DNA of 64,000 nucleotides from Mobilitalea torta (GTDB lineage Bacteria > Bacillota > Clostridia > Lachnospirales > Lachnospiraceae), in NCBI RefSeq assembly GCF_050433395.1, contig NZ_JBNPXH010000005.1, positions 282,921 to 346,920 of the forward strand. The letters run 5' to 3'. Below are positions 9,117-17,173 of the stretch, in pieces (position 1 is the first letter of the stretch; each line of letters begins with the position of its first letter). The notes under the pieces were generated by a model. The model was not told the DNA's origin. It did not search any database and was given only the letters and a program-made list of their open reading frames with translations. The position numbers and the translations under genes were made by a program.

Positions 9117-9515
9117 TTACTCCGGTGTTTCTTCCCTGTAGATTTTATTCAATCGGTTGAGAAGCTTATAATAGCGGGATAACTTCTTGCGCGACGTATC
9201 ATATTTGATTGCATAGCCCACCCATGCACCTAAGCCGTAGATCGCGGCTACTACAATATAGATGCATAGAATATAAACTCCTATCGTCTTATAATCCAGG
9301 GTTACTGCGTTGCCCGCAATGTATTCTGCTTTATAGATAAAAATCAGAAGCAGAATCAACGCAAAGCCAAAGGTGGCACACAGAACCGATTTGATCACCT
9401 GATATCTTACGTAATCTGTTTTATAATATTTACTAAGACGTATATCCTCTTTTCCCTCCTCTGTCTCATAGAGGGCGAGCTTTGTCATAAGTCTGATCTT
9501 ATTGGTATTTAACAT
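9117..9515 (-). CDS. Small two-helix membrane protein of unknown function
   Basis: The protein has 132 residues: a charged N-terminus, two hydrophobic helices (about residues 47-68 and 80-105), and a basic C-terminus. The start at 9515 has GGAGG six bases before it; the frame stays open to 9551 without a site. It is the first gene of the apparent operon leading to cdaA-cdaR, behind a promoter at 9616-9644. No family was recognised. Confidence 0.7.
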   Translation of the reverse strand: MLNTNKIRLMTKLALYETEEGKEDIRLSKYYKTDYVRYQVIKSVLCATFGFALILLLIFIYKAEYIAGNAVTLDYKTIGVYILCIYIVVAAIYGLGAWVGYAIKYDTSRKKLSRYYKLLNRLNKIYREETPE

Positions 9516-9615
9516 AATTCCTCCAAAATTCGATGAAACAATCTGCTGCAAATTGGAAGCTCAAGAACTTCACCCTTGCGCTCACGTTGCATGAACCAAT
9601 CTGCCTCTCTTGGAC

Positions 9616-9644
9616 ATTATAGCATAGACAGGATTTAATTTCGA
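9616..9644 (-). promoter_or_regulatory. Promoter of the cdaA-cdaR operon
   Basis: Minus-strand TCGAAA (9644-9639), 17-base spacer, TATAAT (9621-9616), about 100 bases upstream of the first gene. The -35 box is a weak match to TTGACA. Confidence 0.5.
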
Positions 9645-9687
9645 GGACTTTTTTCATTTTTGTAAAAAGGTACCGCCTATAGCAGCG

Positions 9688-9755
9688 CGCAATAGAAGGA
9701 ATACAAAAAGAGCCGGCCGCAGCTTATGGTTGCCGGGTCAGCCCTTCGTATTGCG
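9688..9755. other. Long imperfect inverted repeat / structured element
   Basis: CGCAATAGAAGG (9688-9699) pairs with CCTTCGTATTGCG (9743-9755) with one bulge, and an inner CCGGC/GCCGG pair encloses a 14-base loop. The fold works on either strand. It could be a small RNA, a bidirectional terminator or an element end. Confidence 0.4.
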
Positions 9756-10044
9756 TTATCCTGTTTCCTGGAGTCCGCTGCAAAATTATAGTAAAAAATT
9801 GTAGCCCTTGTGCTTTTCGGGGCATTGCATTACTTATCTAATGACTTCATCGTCGGGACTTGCGGTTGGAGCATTTTATGCTCTTTCGTCCCGCTTCGTC
9901 CTATTCCAAAAGTCCTGATATTACTAAGTTTTTGAAACCTCATATAATCCATAGAGCTTCGTCCTTTTCCGTTGTTTGCTGCGGCAAAAGTTGTAAAAAA
10001 CTTGTAGTAAGTTGTAATAGCCACCAAGTTCCCAAACAAACTAT

Positions 10045-10073
10045 TTGCAACTTGATATACAAATAAGTATATC
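10045..10073 (+). promoter_or_regulatory. Promoter with overlapping operator before the HTH gene
   Basis: TTGCAA (10045-10050), 17-base spacer, TATATC (10068-10073). The inverted repeat GATATAC (10054-10060) / GTATATC (10067-10073) covers spacer and -10 box, a typical place for a repressor. Confidence 0.5.
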
Positions 10074-10144
10074 ATACGTCGGCCAGAGATTCAAGTCAAC
10101 TATTTTATATGAACGGTTTATACCTTATATATTAAGGAGGCACT

Positions 10145-11299
10145 ATGTCAGAATATCAATTAGAAATCAAGCAAGTCGTAGACTATCCACGCTGCCGGAT
10201 TTACCGGCAATTTATTCAAAGTCTGATGAACGACCGGAGCATTCGCGTAAGCCGAGGCTCCGGTCTTTTTTATTTTACGGTTCTTTGCAGCTACGCTAAT
10301 TTTCGCACCTCCTATCGGCGCATTGACGGCATCAGCTACACCGTTTACCCCGGCGAATGGGTCTTTACCTTAAAAGAACTGTCCGAATGGTTCCGTACCC
10401 GCTTTCAATGCCAGGCGCTGGGGATTCTGGAGGATCTGCAGAAACAGCACCTAATATCCTTTCTCAGCCTTGGCCGCGGGAAGGTCATCAAGTACAAAAT
10501 ACGGGGCTGGCAAAAGCACAACACGGCTCTGGAGTACAATGCTCCCTGTCAGAAGGACACCGGTTTTTTCTTCCTGCCGGTATCCCTTGCTACGGAACTG
10601 ATCAGCACAAGCCGCTGCTCAGAAATGGACATCGTATTGGACTTATGGCTGTCTGCCGTTTACAACGACCCCCAGGTGCAGGGTTCGGAGGTTGGCCCGG
10701 TTATCTATCTGCGTAACGGCACCGGCAACCCGTTGGTGACTTACAGCGAACTGGGTTCCCGGTGGGGCCTCTCCAAAGCCACCATAGGCCGTGTGCTGAA
10801 AAAGCTGTCTGATGCCGGTTATCTTTCCCTTATGACCTTTCCCGGACGACATGGCAGTGTGATTTATCTGCAAAATTATCTTTCTACTATGTTCCAGATT
10901 TCCGATGTGATGATCGATAAAGAGGAGGTTGCAATGGTATTAAACATCAAGCTGGAGCTTCCTGAAGATGAAAAAGCAGCAGACCAGGAGCCGACTGCTG
11001 AACATAAGGTTTGCGTTTCAGACGCACTCACCAGCGTTTCAAAATTGCATATTCAAATAATACTTAGCAAGATGGCGAAAATCCTTATGGCACAAGGGAT
11101 TTCGTGCTTTGGATGCCCCAAATCCATATATAAGTTATTTCCTTTATCGGATGCCTGCGGGGAAGAGTATTTGCCCCACGCGCTGAATGCCACAAGCCGT
11201 ATGGGATTGACCATCCTTTGCGGCGATGACAAGAAGGTCGCAACGTTTGAACTGACACTCTCCCCGAAATGGGAGAATCCAACAAGGAGGGATAAATAA
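10145..11299 (+). CDS. HTH-containing element protein (replication/regulation-like)
   Basis: The protein has 384 residues and starts after AAGGAGG. Residues 90-135 and about 195-245 look like winged-helix segments (LVTYSELGSRWGLSKATI, LKKLSDAGYLSL). The N-terminal half resembles helix-turn-helix proteins often found beside integrases on clostridial mobile elements. The C-terminal third (from residue 300) has two Cys in a short spacing and no recognised fold. It overlaps the next gene by one base (TAATG), so the two are probably co-translated. Its exact task, initiation of element replication or regulation, is not decided by the sequence. Confidence 0.65.
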   Translation: MSEYQLEIKQVVDYPRCRIYRQFIQSLMNDRSIRVSRGSGLFYFTVLCSYANFRTSYRRIDGISYTVYPGEWVFTLKELSEWFRTRFQCQALGILEDLQKQHLISFLSLGRGKVIKYKIRGWQKHNTALEYNAPCQKDTGFFFLPVSLATELISTSRCSEMDIVLDLWLSAVYNDPQVQGSEVGPVIYLRNGTGNPLVTYSELGSRWGLSKATIGRVLKKLSDAGYLSLMTFPGRHGSVIYLQNYLSTMFQISDVMIDKEEVAMVLNIKLELPEDEKAADQEPTAEHKVCVSDALTSVSKLHIQIILSKMAKILMAQGISCFGCPKSIYKLFPLSDACGEEYLPHALNATSRMGLTILCGDDKKVATFELTLSPKWENPTRRDK

Positions 11300-11835
11300 T
11301 GAAGAAGAAAAATGAAGTGATCGACGTTACCGAAAACCCGCTGTACCATGACACATGGAAGCTATTAAAAAAATACCGTGATGTAGTCTGGAGTCTGGAG
11401 CTTTCCGTTCAGCAGGTCCGCAGCAAGTTTGAAATTGAATATGGCAGCTCCATTGAGGAATTTTTAGATTCCATCTACCTCGCCGGTGCCGATCTGGCTG
11501 GCGCGGATATTGAGCATCATGCCAAGTGCATTGAGCGTAGCCATCAGATGCTGAAACTGCTGGATACGGCCATTGATTTGCTCCGGAATAAGCATAAAAA
11601 CGGCGAATCCTATTACTGGCTGCTATACTTCTCTTTCCTCTCTCCCCAACAACTGCGGAATGTGGATGAAGTCATCGAAAAGCTCCGCCCTCATATCCGG
11701 GATATCTCTTTTCGCACCTATTACCGGAAACGCCGAGAGGCCATAGATGCATTAAGTTCTGTGCTATGGGGCTATACTTCCAAGGATAGTATAGATGTAC
11801 TAGAGCAGTTTTTTCCCAAGAACAACACTCAATAA
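11299..11835 (+). CDS. Phage/element-type small protein of unknown function
   Basis: The protein has 178 residues and is mostly helical and charged; its start overlaps the stop of the preceding gene. The C-terminal part (ISFRTYYRKRREAIDALS) resembles the helix-turn-helix end of ArpU/RinA-like phage late regulators, but this is only a resemblance. It lies upstream of the integrase on the same strand, separated by a 242-base gap with inverted repeats. Confidence 0.6.
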   Translation: MKKKNEVIDVTENPLYHDTWKLLKKYRDVVWSLELSVQQVRSKFEIEYGSSIEEFLDSIYLAGADLAGADIEHHAKCIERSHQMLKLLDTAIDLLRNKHKNGESYYWLLYFSFLSPQQLRNVDEVIEKLRPHIRDISFRTYYRKRREAIDALSSVLWGYTSKDSIDVLEQFFPKNNTQ

Positions 11836-11866
11836 TACTTAAGTTTTCTCAGCTCTTCTTCTTTAT

Positions 11867-11911
11867 TTACAACCGTACTTCATAAATTTCAAACTTGAAG
11901 TACGATTGTAA
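11867..11911. repeat. 16-bp inverted repeat upstream of the integrase
   Basis: TTACAACCGTACTTCA (11867-11882) and TGAAGTACGATTGTAA (11896-11911) match as an inverted repeat with one mismatch and a 13-base spacer. No T-run follows on the plus strand, so a terminator is not the best reading; a recombinase/excisionase or repressor site is possible. A second pair, TGCAAATA/TATTTGCA, follows near 11943-11973. Confidence 0.6.
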
Positions 11912-12077
11912 TTTCATTTGAAACAGCTTTAGAAATCAAAATTGCAAATACTAAGTTTTCATCACTATTTGCAGAAAAAATATATATCCATACTATTTTA
12001 TTTACAAGCTAATGTACAAATGTATTTCCCATTGACGACACTATATATAATTTATTTACTCTAAGGAGGTCCAAGAA

Positions 12078-13496
12078 ATGGCAAAAATCAGAAAAGACGA
12101 TAAAGGTCGCAATCTTCATAAAGGTGAGTGTCAACGCAAAGACGGAAGTTATGTCTACTTCTATACGTGTAACGGAAAACGTAAATATCTCTATGATACG
12201 GATTTGTTATGTTTAAGAACGAAGGAAAATAGAATTACAAAAGATATTGAGGATGCCATTAAGGAGCGCCCAGTAATCGGAAAAACCAGAAAAGACCGCA
12301 AAGGTCGCAATCTTCATAAAGGTGAGTGCCAACGTAAAGATGGTTTTTATGTCTACTTCTATACGTATAACGGAAAACGCAAATATGTCTATGACAAGGA
12401 TTTGGCGAGCTTGAGAGTTAAAGAAAAACAAATAATAAAAGATTTAGAAGATGGAATTCGAACACAAGAGAGCATGGGCATCACCTTGAATGATATGTTC
12501 CATACTTACATGCAAACAAAAACAAGTCTGAAAGAATCAACCCGTACCAACTATATGTATCTATGGAAGCAGTACATCCAACATGTCCCTTTCGCAAATT
12601 GTCCGCTTCCATTAATCCGTAAAAGCGATATTATGCTTTTTTATACTAAACTATTAGAAACCGGGTTTGCTATCAACTCGCTTGAAAGCATACACAGCTT
12701 AATCCACCCCACCCTTGAATTAGCCGTTGATGATGATTTAATCCGAAAAAATCCAAGCCAAGATGTATACCACAGCTTTAGTAGAAATAATATAACTCCT
12801 CCTCGTATTGCACTCACACTTAATCAGGAGCAAAAATTTTTAGAATTTATAAGAGAAAGCCTCACTTATAGACATTGGCTGCCCATTTTTGTTACACTTC
12901 TCGGTACCGGCATGAGAGTATCCGAATGTACAGGCCTTACCTGGAGTGATGTAGATTTTGAAGCAAACACGCTATCCGTCAACCACAGTTTGATTTATCG
13001 AGTCATTGATGGACATGCAGGCTTTCATATTTCTACTCCCAAAACTAAAAACAGCACTCGTATTATCCCTTTAATTCCTAAAGTTGCAGAGGCTCTTCAT
13101 TCATTACATGAAGAAAACAGCCGCGTATCCACTGATTCCGAACTTTCTTTAGCGGGGTTCCATGGGTTTGTTTTCCGAAACCGTTCCGGCTCTTTCCTTG
13201 GAGCACATGCAATCAATCGGGCAATTAACCGAATCTGCAAGGAAATTAATTTATTGGAAACTGATCAAGCAAAAATAGAGAATCGGAATCCTAAATTGCT
13301 TCCGCATTTTACTGTGCATAATCTCCGGCATACTTTCTGCACAAGGCTATGTGAGACTACCACGGATATAGCTGTTATTCAACAAATCATGGGGCATGCG
13401 GATATTACAACAACATTTGAACGTTATAACCATGTTTCTCAAGAACGTATGAAAGCTCACATGGGAAAACTAAGTGGCTCCTTATCCCTAATGTAA
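12078..13496 (+). CDS. Tn916-type tyrosine integrase with duplicated arm-binding domain
   Basis: The protein has 472 residues and starts after AAGGAGG. It catalyses integration and excision of a mobile element. Residues about 4-62 and 71-129 are two copies of the three-stranded arm-type DNA-binding domain (GRNLHKGECQRKDG occurs in each), which Tn916 integrase has once. A SAM-like core-binding domain follows (about 140-235), then the catalytic domain with Arg in GTGMRVSE (near 278), HNLRHTFC (near 414), GHADITTT, and the nucleophilic Tyr in FERYNH (near 450). All catalytic residues appear present. The extra 67 residues explain the length above the roughly 400 usual for the family. No excisionase or conjugation genes were recognised nearby, so the element looks reduced. 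Confidence 0.93.
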   Translation: MAKIRKDDKGRNLHKGECQRKDGSYVYFYTCNGKRKYLYDTDLLCLRTKENRITKDIEDAIKERPVIGKTRKDRKGRNLHKGECQRKDGFYVYFYTYNGKRKYVYDKDLASLRVKEKQIIKDLEDGIRTQESMGITLNDMFHTYMQTKTSLKESTRTNYMYLWKQYIQHVPFANCPLPLIRKSDIMLFYTKLLETGFAINSLESIHSLIHPTLELAVDDDLIRKNPSQDVYHSFSRNNITPPRIALTLNQEQKFLEFIRESLTYRHWLPIFVTLLGTGMRVSECTGLTWSDVDFEANTLSVNHSLIYRVIDGHAGFHISTPKTKNSTRIIPLIPKVAEALHSLHEENSRVSTDSELSLAGFHGFVFRNRSGSFLGAHAINRAINRICKEINLLETDQAKIENRNPKLLPHFTVHNLRHTFCTRLCETTTDIAVIQQIMGHADITTTFERYNHVSQERMKAHMGKLSGSLSLM

Positions 13497-13988
13497 AATT
13501 TGTTCCCTATAACGCAACAGTCAGTCAAAGCAGCTACTATATATTTTCTTTTCCTATTCCAATCTGCGGAAAGCTGTGCTTACTAAGCGAGGTTAACGTC
13601 TGAAACTGTTTTACCGCAAGCTTATGTAAAATCATAATACGTTTTGACTGGCCTTTGCTTTGCGTATCCGCACCAACAACGTCATTTAACGGCCCAACCG
13701 TGAGATCCGCAGACGCACCCGTGTGGTGGGATGATTTCCTGACAGCAATTCCGCGCTGATGCTGGTCTGTGCCAGGCTACGGTGCGTTGTGCCGACACTC
13801 AGTGGGGCAGAAATACATGAATATGAAGCACTTAGAAACGGTCCTTGATGATGCTTCTATTGCCGGTTAACTTCATCCTTACAGAGCTTGCAATCCTTTT
13901 CTCACATAAATTGTGGACCTGTTGACAAAGCCCTCCATGAAACGAGTTTCATGGTATAATAGAGCCCATAGGAGTGTGATGAAAAATA
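13497..13988. other. Gene-free stretch after the integrase
   Basis: About 490 bases without a supported gene. Short stop-riddled stretches suggest decayed coding sequence. A palindrome ATGAAACGAGTTTCAT lies near 13937-13952, with a TATAAT-like box just after it, upstream of the transposase relic. The right end of the integrase-bearing element may be here. Confidence 0.4.
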
Positions 13989-14670
13989 ATGGGTCGCACA
14001 GACGAACAACTTCAGATGATTGTGTATCGTCACGGGTGTGGATGTTTTTCCGGCCAATTAAAAAAGAAAGCCTGATTCTATTAAGACATCTTGAAACGCA
14101 GCAAAAGCTTCTGAACCTATCCATGGAAAAACTTGCTCTCGACAGGTGCGGTTCATCGCGGTCTGAAACCGTTGAACATTACTGGCTATATTCCGGCGAT
14201 AGACTTTCCAAACTCTCCTGCAAAATATGGGGTTCGATACGATGCACAGAAAGATACTTTTCTTTGCCCGATGGGGCAACCGCTTATTTATCACAGACTA
14301 AATTGCAACAAATCTACCGGGAAATATCTGCGATGCTATCAAATACAAGATGATAGCTGCGTCCATTATTCAAGAAAGCAGGAATGATTTGATAAGACGG
14401 AAATTCGGTGAAGAATTTTGGGTAGTAGTTGCTACCCTGCATTTCATCGTGGCCATATGTGCGTTGGTTCTCCGGACTATTGGTTCATGATGGAAAAAAG
14501 AAAAATATAGGCGAAAGCTGCTTTTCCGCCTTGAAAAGAGAACATTGCCAGCCATCCACAAATGAGGCCTTCTTGCTGCCGCAGAGAAGTGCCTCTTATT
14601 TGCTTTGGCTTTGAATCTAAAGAGAATGGTGAAAGCCTTTCTTTTTATTCAAAGGTTCTCAATCCTCTCC
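13989..14670 (+). pseudogene. Decayed IS1182-type transposase
   Basis: A start-like segment (MGRTDEQLQMIVYRHG) leads, through frameshifts and stops, into a recognisable transposase C-terminal half: ITGYIPAIDFPNSPAKYG, FLCPMGQPLIYHRLNCNK, KYLRCYQIQDDSCVH, then EIRRRILGSS-like, ALKREH and LLWL segments in changing frames. This order matches the zinc-ligand and RNase H-like region of IS1182/DDE transposases common in Lachnospiraceae. No full-length frame remains and I found no intact terminal repeats, so it is an inactive relic. It marks the island as a region that accumulates mobile DNA. Confidence 0.7.
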
Positions 14671-14775
14671 ATTTATATAAGATTTTGAGAGATTTTTGCT
14701 CTTTGCCAACTGATCCAATTCTTGACACTACCTCCGTAAGGTCGAGGAATCAATCCCCTTCCCCTCCACCACAAA

Positions 14776-14819
14776 GGTACTCAGTGGATAATACAAATCC
14801 ACTGAGTACCTTTTTATTT
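14776..14819 (+). terminator. Strong intrinsic terminator-like hairpin
   Basis: GGTACTCAGTGGAT and ATCCACTGAGTACC form a perfect 14-bp stem with a short AT loop, followed by TTTTTATTTT. No intact plus-strand gene lies directly upstream, so it may be left over from the decayed element or work on the transposase relic. Confidence 0.75.
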
Positions 14820-14850
14820 TGCCTATCAGAAAAACCAGTAATACAAAGGA

Positions 14851-14899
14851 AAAGCGAGACGAGGGGGGGAAAAAGCCCGTCCTGTCTCGTTTTTTTATT
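14851..14899 (+). terminator. Second hairpin with U-tract
   Basis: CGAGACGAGG pairs imperfectly with CCTGTCTCG around a G-run/C-run (GGGGGGG, CCCG), followed by seven T. It lies 30 bases after the previous hairpin. Confidence 0.5.
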
Positions 14900-15329
14900 A
14901 TTAGCTTTGGATTTCCTTGGAAAAAACTCCAGCAAAAAATTTCACCCCCTTGAGTTCACTCAGAGTCAAAATCAAAAAGTATAGGCAAAATTATAAGGTT
15001 TTACTTTGACTTATTTCCTCTAGCCACCTGGAACGATAGCATCAGATTAATGTCGGGTATGTGTTTTGCTGATTTTCCGTGCAGGGGAATAAGGCAAAGG
15101 CGGTTTTGGGGGGCATTTCCGTTCGTGGGAATATGTCAACAATGTTTTGTGGTTTCATCTGTTATCGGAAACGAGTCAATGGTAGGATTTAATTCCATTG
15201 CCTCCGTTGGCAAAGGCTGAAAATTTTGATACAGGGTGCATTTACACAGATGTTCTTAAAAAATTGTATTCTCATATTTATATGTGTCAAAAGCGGAGCT
15301 CTATTGTCATACAAATGGCCGCTTGAAAC
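14900..15329. other. Gene-free stretch at the distal end of the defence operon
   Basis: About 430 bases with no supported gene and no clear repeat. The defence operon ends at its right border on the minus strand; I saw no clear terminator hairpin immediately after that stop. Confidence 0.4.
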
Positions 15330-16490
15330 CTATAATGCTGTGACAACACCGTATTTCCGAAATAAATTTACAAAAAACCGTTTTAAATCATTAAGTACTT
15401 TTTGCTTGAGTTCGCCACTATCATTTGCCCCCAGAAACTCATATCCTCCAAACCGGTAGACATCATATCCAAACAGACTCATCTCACGATGTGCCTTAAC
15501 CATTTCACTATAAAGTTTGGGCGATGCCCTATCGCCATCAGCATAATGCTGTTTTCCATCGATTTCTATAACCACTCGATCACGATGTGAAAAAATCATA
15601 AGAAAATCCATTTTTTGATGTTCAAACAATTTATAACCACGCTCTTTTTGCGTTTGGGGATCATAGTATAGATAAACCTGCGGTATTAAGGCTGGTACAT
15701 CAACACTTAATTCATTTTTTAATTCATAATAAGCCTGTAGCATCCACGTTTCGGGACCCGACTTTTCGCCGCTGGCTTTAAAACTTGTATCTAAACAATC
15801 GCACAGCCTTCGGATAAACATATTTTCTTGATTGTCTTCTATTACGTTTTCCTCTGCATACCATTCTACCAACTCACCCCACATTAGCCCATTCTGTGGA
15901 ATTGGTCTGTCATATATTAAACATTGATTAGCATTCTTGGTAATTCTTATATCATTGTTTAAAGCATCATCGAATACTATTTCTGGCTTGTATTTAGCTG
16001 CAAAAATAATGTTTTTCACAGAACCTCGTACACCTGCTTTTGTTGACACGCATTGATAAAATTGCTTGTCTCCTATGGTGTCTTTTACCACCAGTTTATA
16101 ACCATCATGCTCAAGATACCGATTGATTACATCTACAAATCCCGAATTACAAACATCCTCTCGTCGTTCTTCTTGAGCATTCCAGTGCCAGTGGTGTATG
16201 TTGGGGTTTGTATATTGTTCTAGGAAAAACATAAACTCTTCATCTGAAAGATTCATATAATCAATAATGGTATCCAAAAGATAGCTTTCAGGCCAATCGT
16301 CAAAACGATCCATATGCCTAGCAATTTCAGATATCATGTCTTCGGTAAGCGAAGGACAAACTACTTTTGCAAATTCATGATACTGTTTATCCCCTGTCAA
16401 GCTTCCCATTGCTAGTATGGCGTCAACAATAGAACGACGTGTTTCGTCAATAATAAAATGATTTTCTTTGCTGTCCTTAAAGTTGGCCAT
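15330..16490 (-). CDS. AbiJ-NTD3-like protein with C-terminal PD-(D/E)XK/Vsr-like nuclease motif
   Basis: The protein has 386 residues. The N-terminal 110 residues (helical, ending NIHHWHWN) match the AbiJ N-terminal domain 3 type found in abortive-infection proteins. Residues about 125-190 form a middle region of unknown fold. The C-terminal third has a nuclease-like core, KMDFLMIF then VIEIDGKQHYADG, where the Asp and the E-x-D/G-K set resemble the metal site of Vsr/PD-(D/E)XK enzymes. AbiJ proteins act against phage by damaging nucleic acid or stopping growth; here a DNA- or RNA-cutting effector is inferred. It is the last gene of the minus-strand defence run, 106 bases after the previous gene, with GGAGG before its ATG, and could have its own promoter. 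Confidence 0.75.
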   Translation of the reverse strand: MANFKDSKENHFIIDETRRSIVDAILAMGSLTGDKQYHEFAKVVCPSLTEDMISEIARHMDRFDDWPESYLLDTIIDYMNLSDEEFMFFLEQYTNPNIHHWHWNAQEERREDVCNSGFVDVINRYLEHDGYKLVVKDTIGDKQFYQCVSTKAGVRGSVKNIIFAAKYKPEIVFDDALNNDIRITKNANQCLIYDRPIPQNGLMWGELVEWYAEENVIEDNQENMFIRRLCDCLDTSFKASGEKSGPETWMLQAYYELKNELSVDVPALIPQVYLYYDPQTQKERGYKLFEHQKMDFLMIFSHRDRVVIEIDGKQHYADGDRASPKLYSEMVKAHREMSLFGYDVYRFGGYEFLGANDSGELKQKVLNDLKRFFVNLFRKYGVVTAL

Positions 16491-16596
16491 ATAGTTACCT
16501 CCAGTGTTTCTGTTCTGAACATCAAGTATTAATGGTAACGCTGCAATAGATGTGTTGTTTTTTCAGATCGTCGCTACAAAATTGCAGGTTTTGCCG

Positions 16597-17148
16597 TTAA
16601 TGAATCTTATTTCTCAGCATATCTTGCAAGAAAGGTTTTATTGAATTCAGAATAATTGCTGTAGCTCTTTTGCCCTGCCTCTCGCTTCGATTTCTTTTAT
16701 TGAACATATCCAGCATAAACTGATAATCGTTATACGGATCATATTCATTGTACGGCGAGGGCTTAAAAGCACCAAGGTCATATAGGTAACGTAATAGTTT
16801 TCTGGAAAAGAAATCGGATGACAATACAAGAAATTGTCTATCCTCAATGGCATGGAGGAGCTTGAAAAGCTGCTCTTTTACGGCGACCTCCTCATCCAAA
16901 TCAGAACGTTCGAATTTCTTTATACACGAACTGCCGATTGGATAAAGCGTGTGTCCGTTGACAGTATTTCTTATCGTGAAAAGGTAACGGAGGTTCTCTT
17001 TCCCGCAAATGCATGATTCTGATAGGGTTTCATCCTCTTCGACATCGTAAATGCACCATTCTAAGACTGCAGATTTCCAATCGGTGGCATCAGAAAAACG
17101 CAGAACAGTATCAATCAGGTTTCTGTAATATAAGCTTGAGGTATTCAT
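16597..17148 (-). CDS. Small cysteine-motif protein in defence operon, function unknown
   Basis: The protein has 183 residues. A CICG motif near residue 46 and a GSSC about 28 residues later could hold one metal ion; this pattern (C-x-CG, then RN.VNG, then CI..F) occurs in small phage and mobile-element proteins. The C-terminal half is helical and basic. AAGGAGG precedes the ATG and the gene lies 25 bases after the GIY-YIG gene, so it belongs to the operon. A DNA-binding accessory role is a guess. Confidence 0.65.
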   Translation of the reverse strand: MNTSSLYYRNLIDTVLRFSDATDWKSAVLEWCIYDVEEDETLSESCICGKENLRYLFTIRNTVNGHTLYPIGSSCIKKFERSDLDEEVAVKEQLFKLLHAIEDRQFLVLSSDFFSRKLLRYLYDLGAFKPSPYNEYDPYNDYQFMLDMFNKRNRSERQGKRATAIILNSIKPFLQDMLRNKIH

Positions 17149-17173
17149 AATAGATGCCTCCTTTGAACACTTA

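Larger units (their letters stand above)
9516..10144. other. Gene-free left edge of the accessory island
   Basis: The 629 bases hold no supported gene; short ORFs here lack ribosome sites. From left to right there is the cda operon promoter, a folded 9688-9755 element, repeated AGTTGTA-like words around 9990-10020, and a promoter/operator before the gene at 10145. The core-to-accessory junction should lie here, but I could not find a direct repeat shared with the right edge near 34.3 kb. Confidence 0.5.

Noticed and set aside
9666..9676. T-box-like GGTACCGCC near the left island edge
   Set aside because: The rest of a T-box (specifier stem, AGUA bulge, GGUGG part, downstream synthetase or amino-acid gene) is missing, and the word contains a palindrome that looks alike on both strands.
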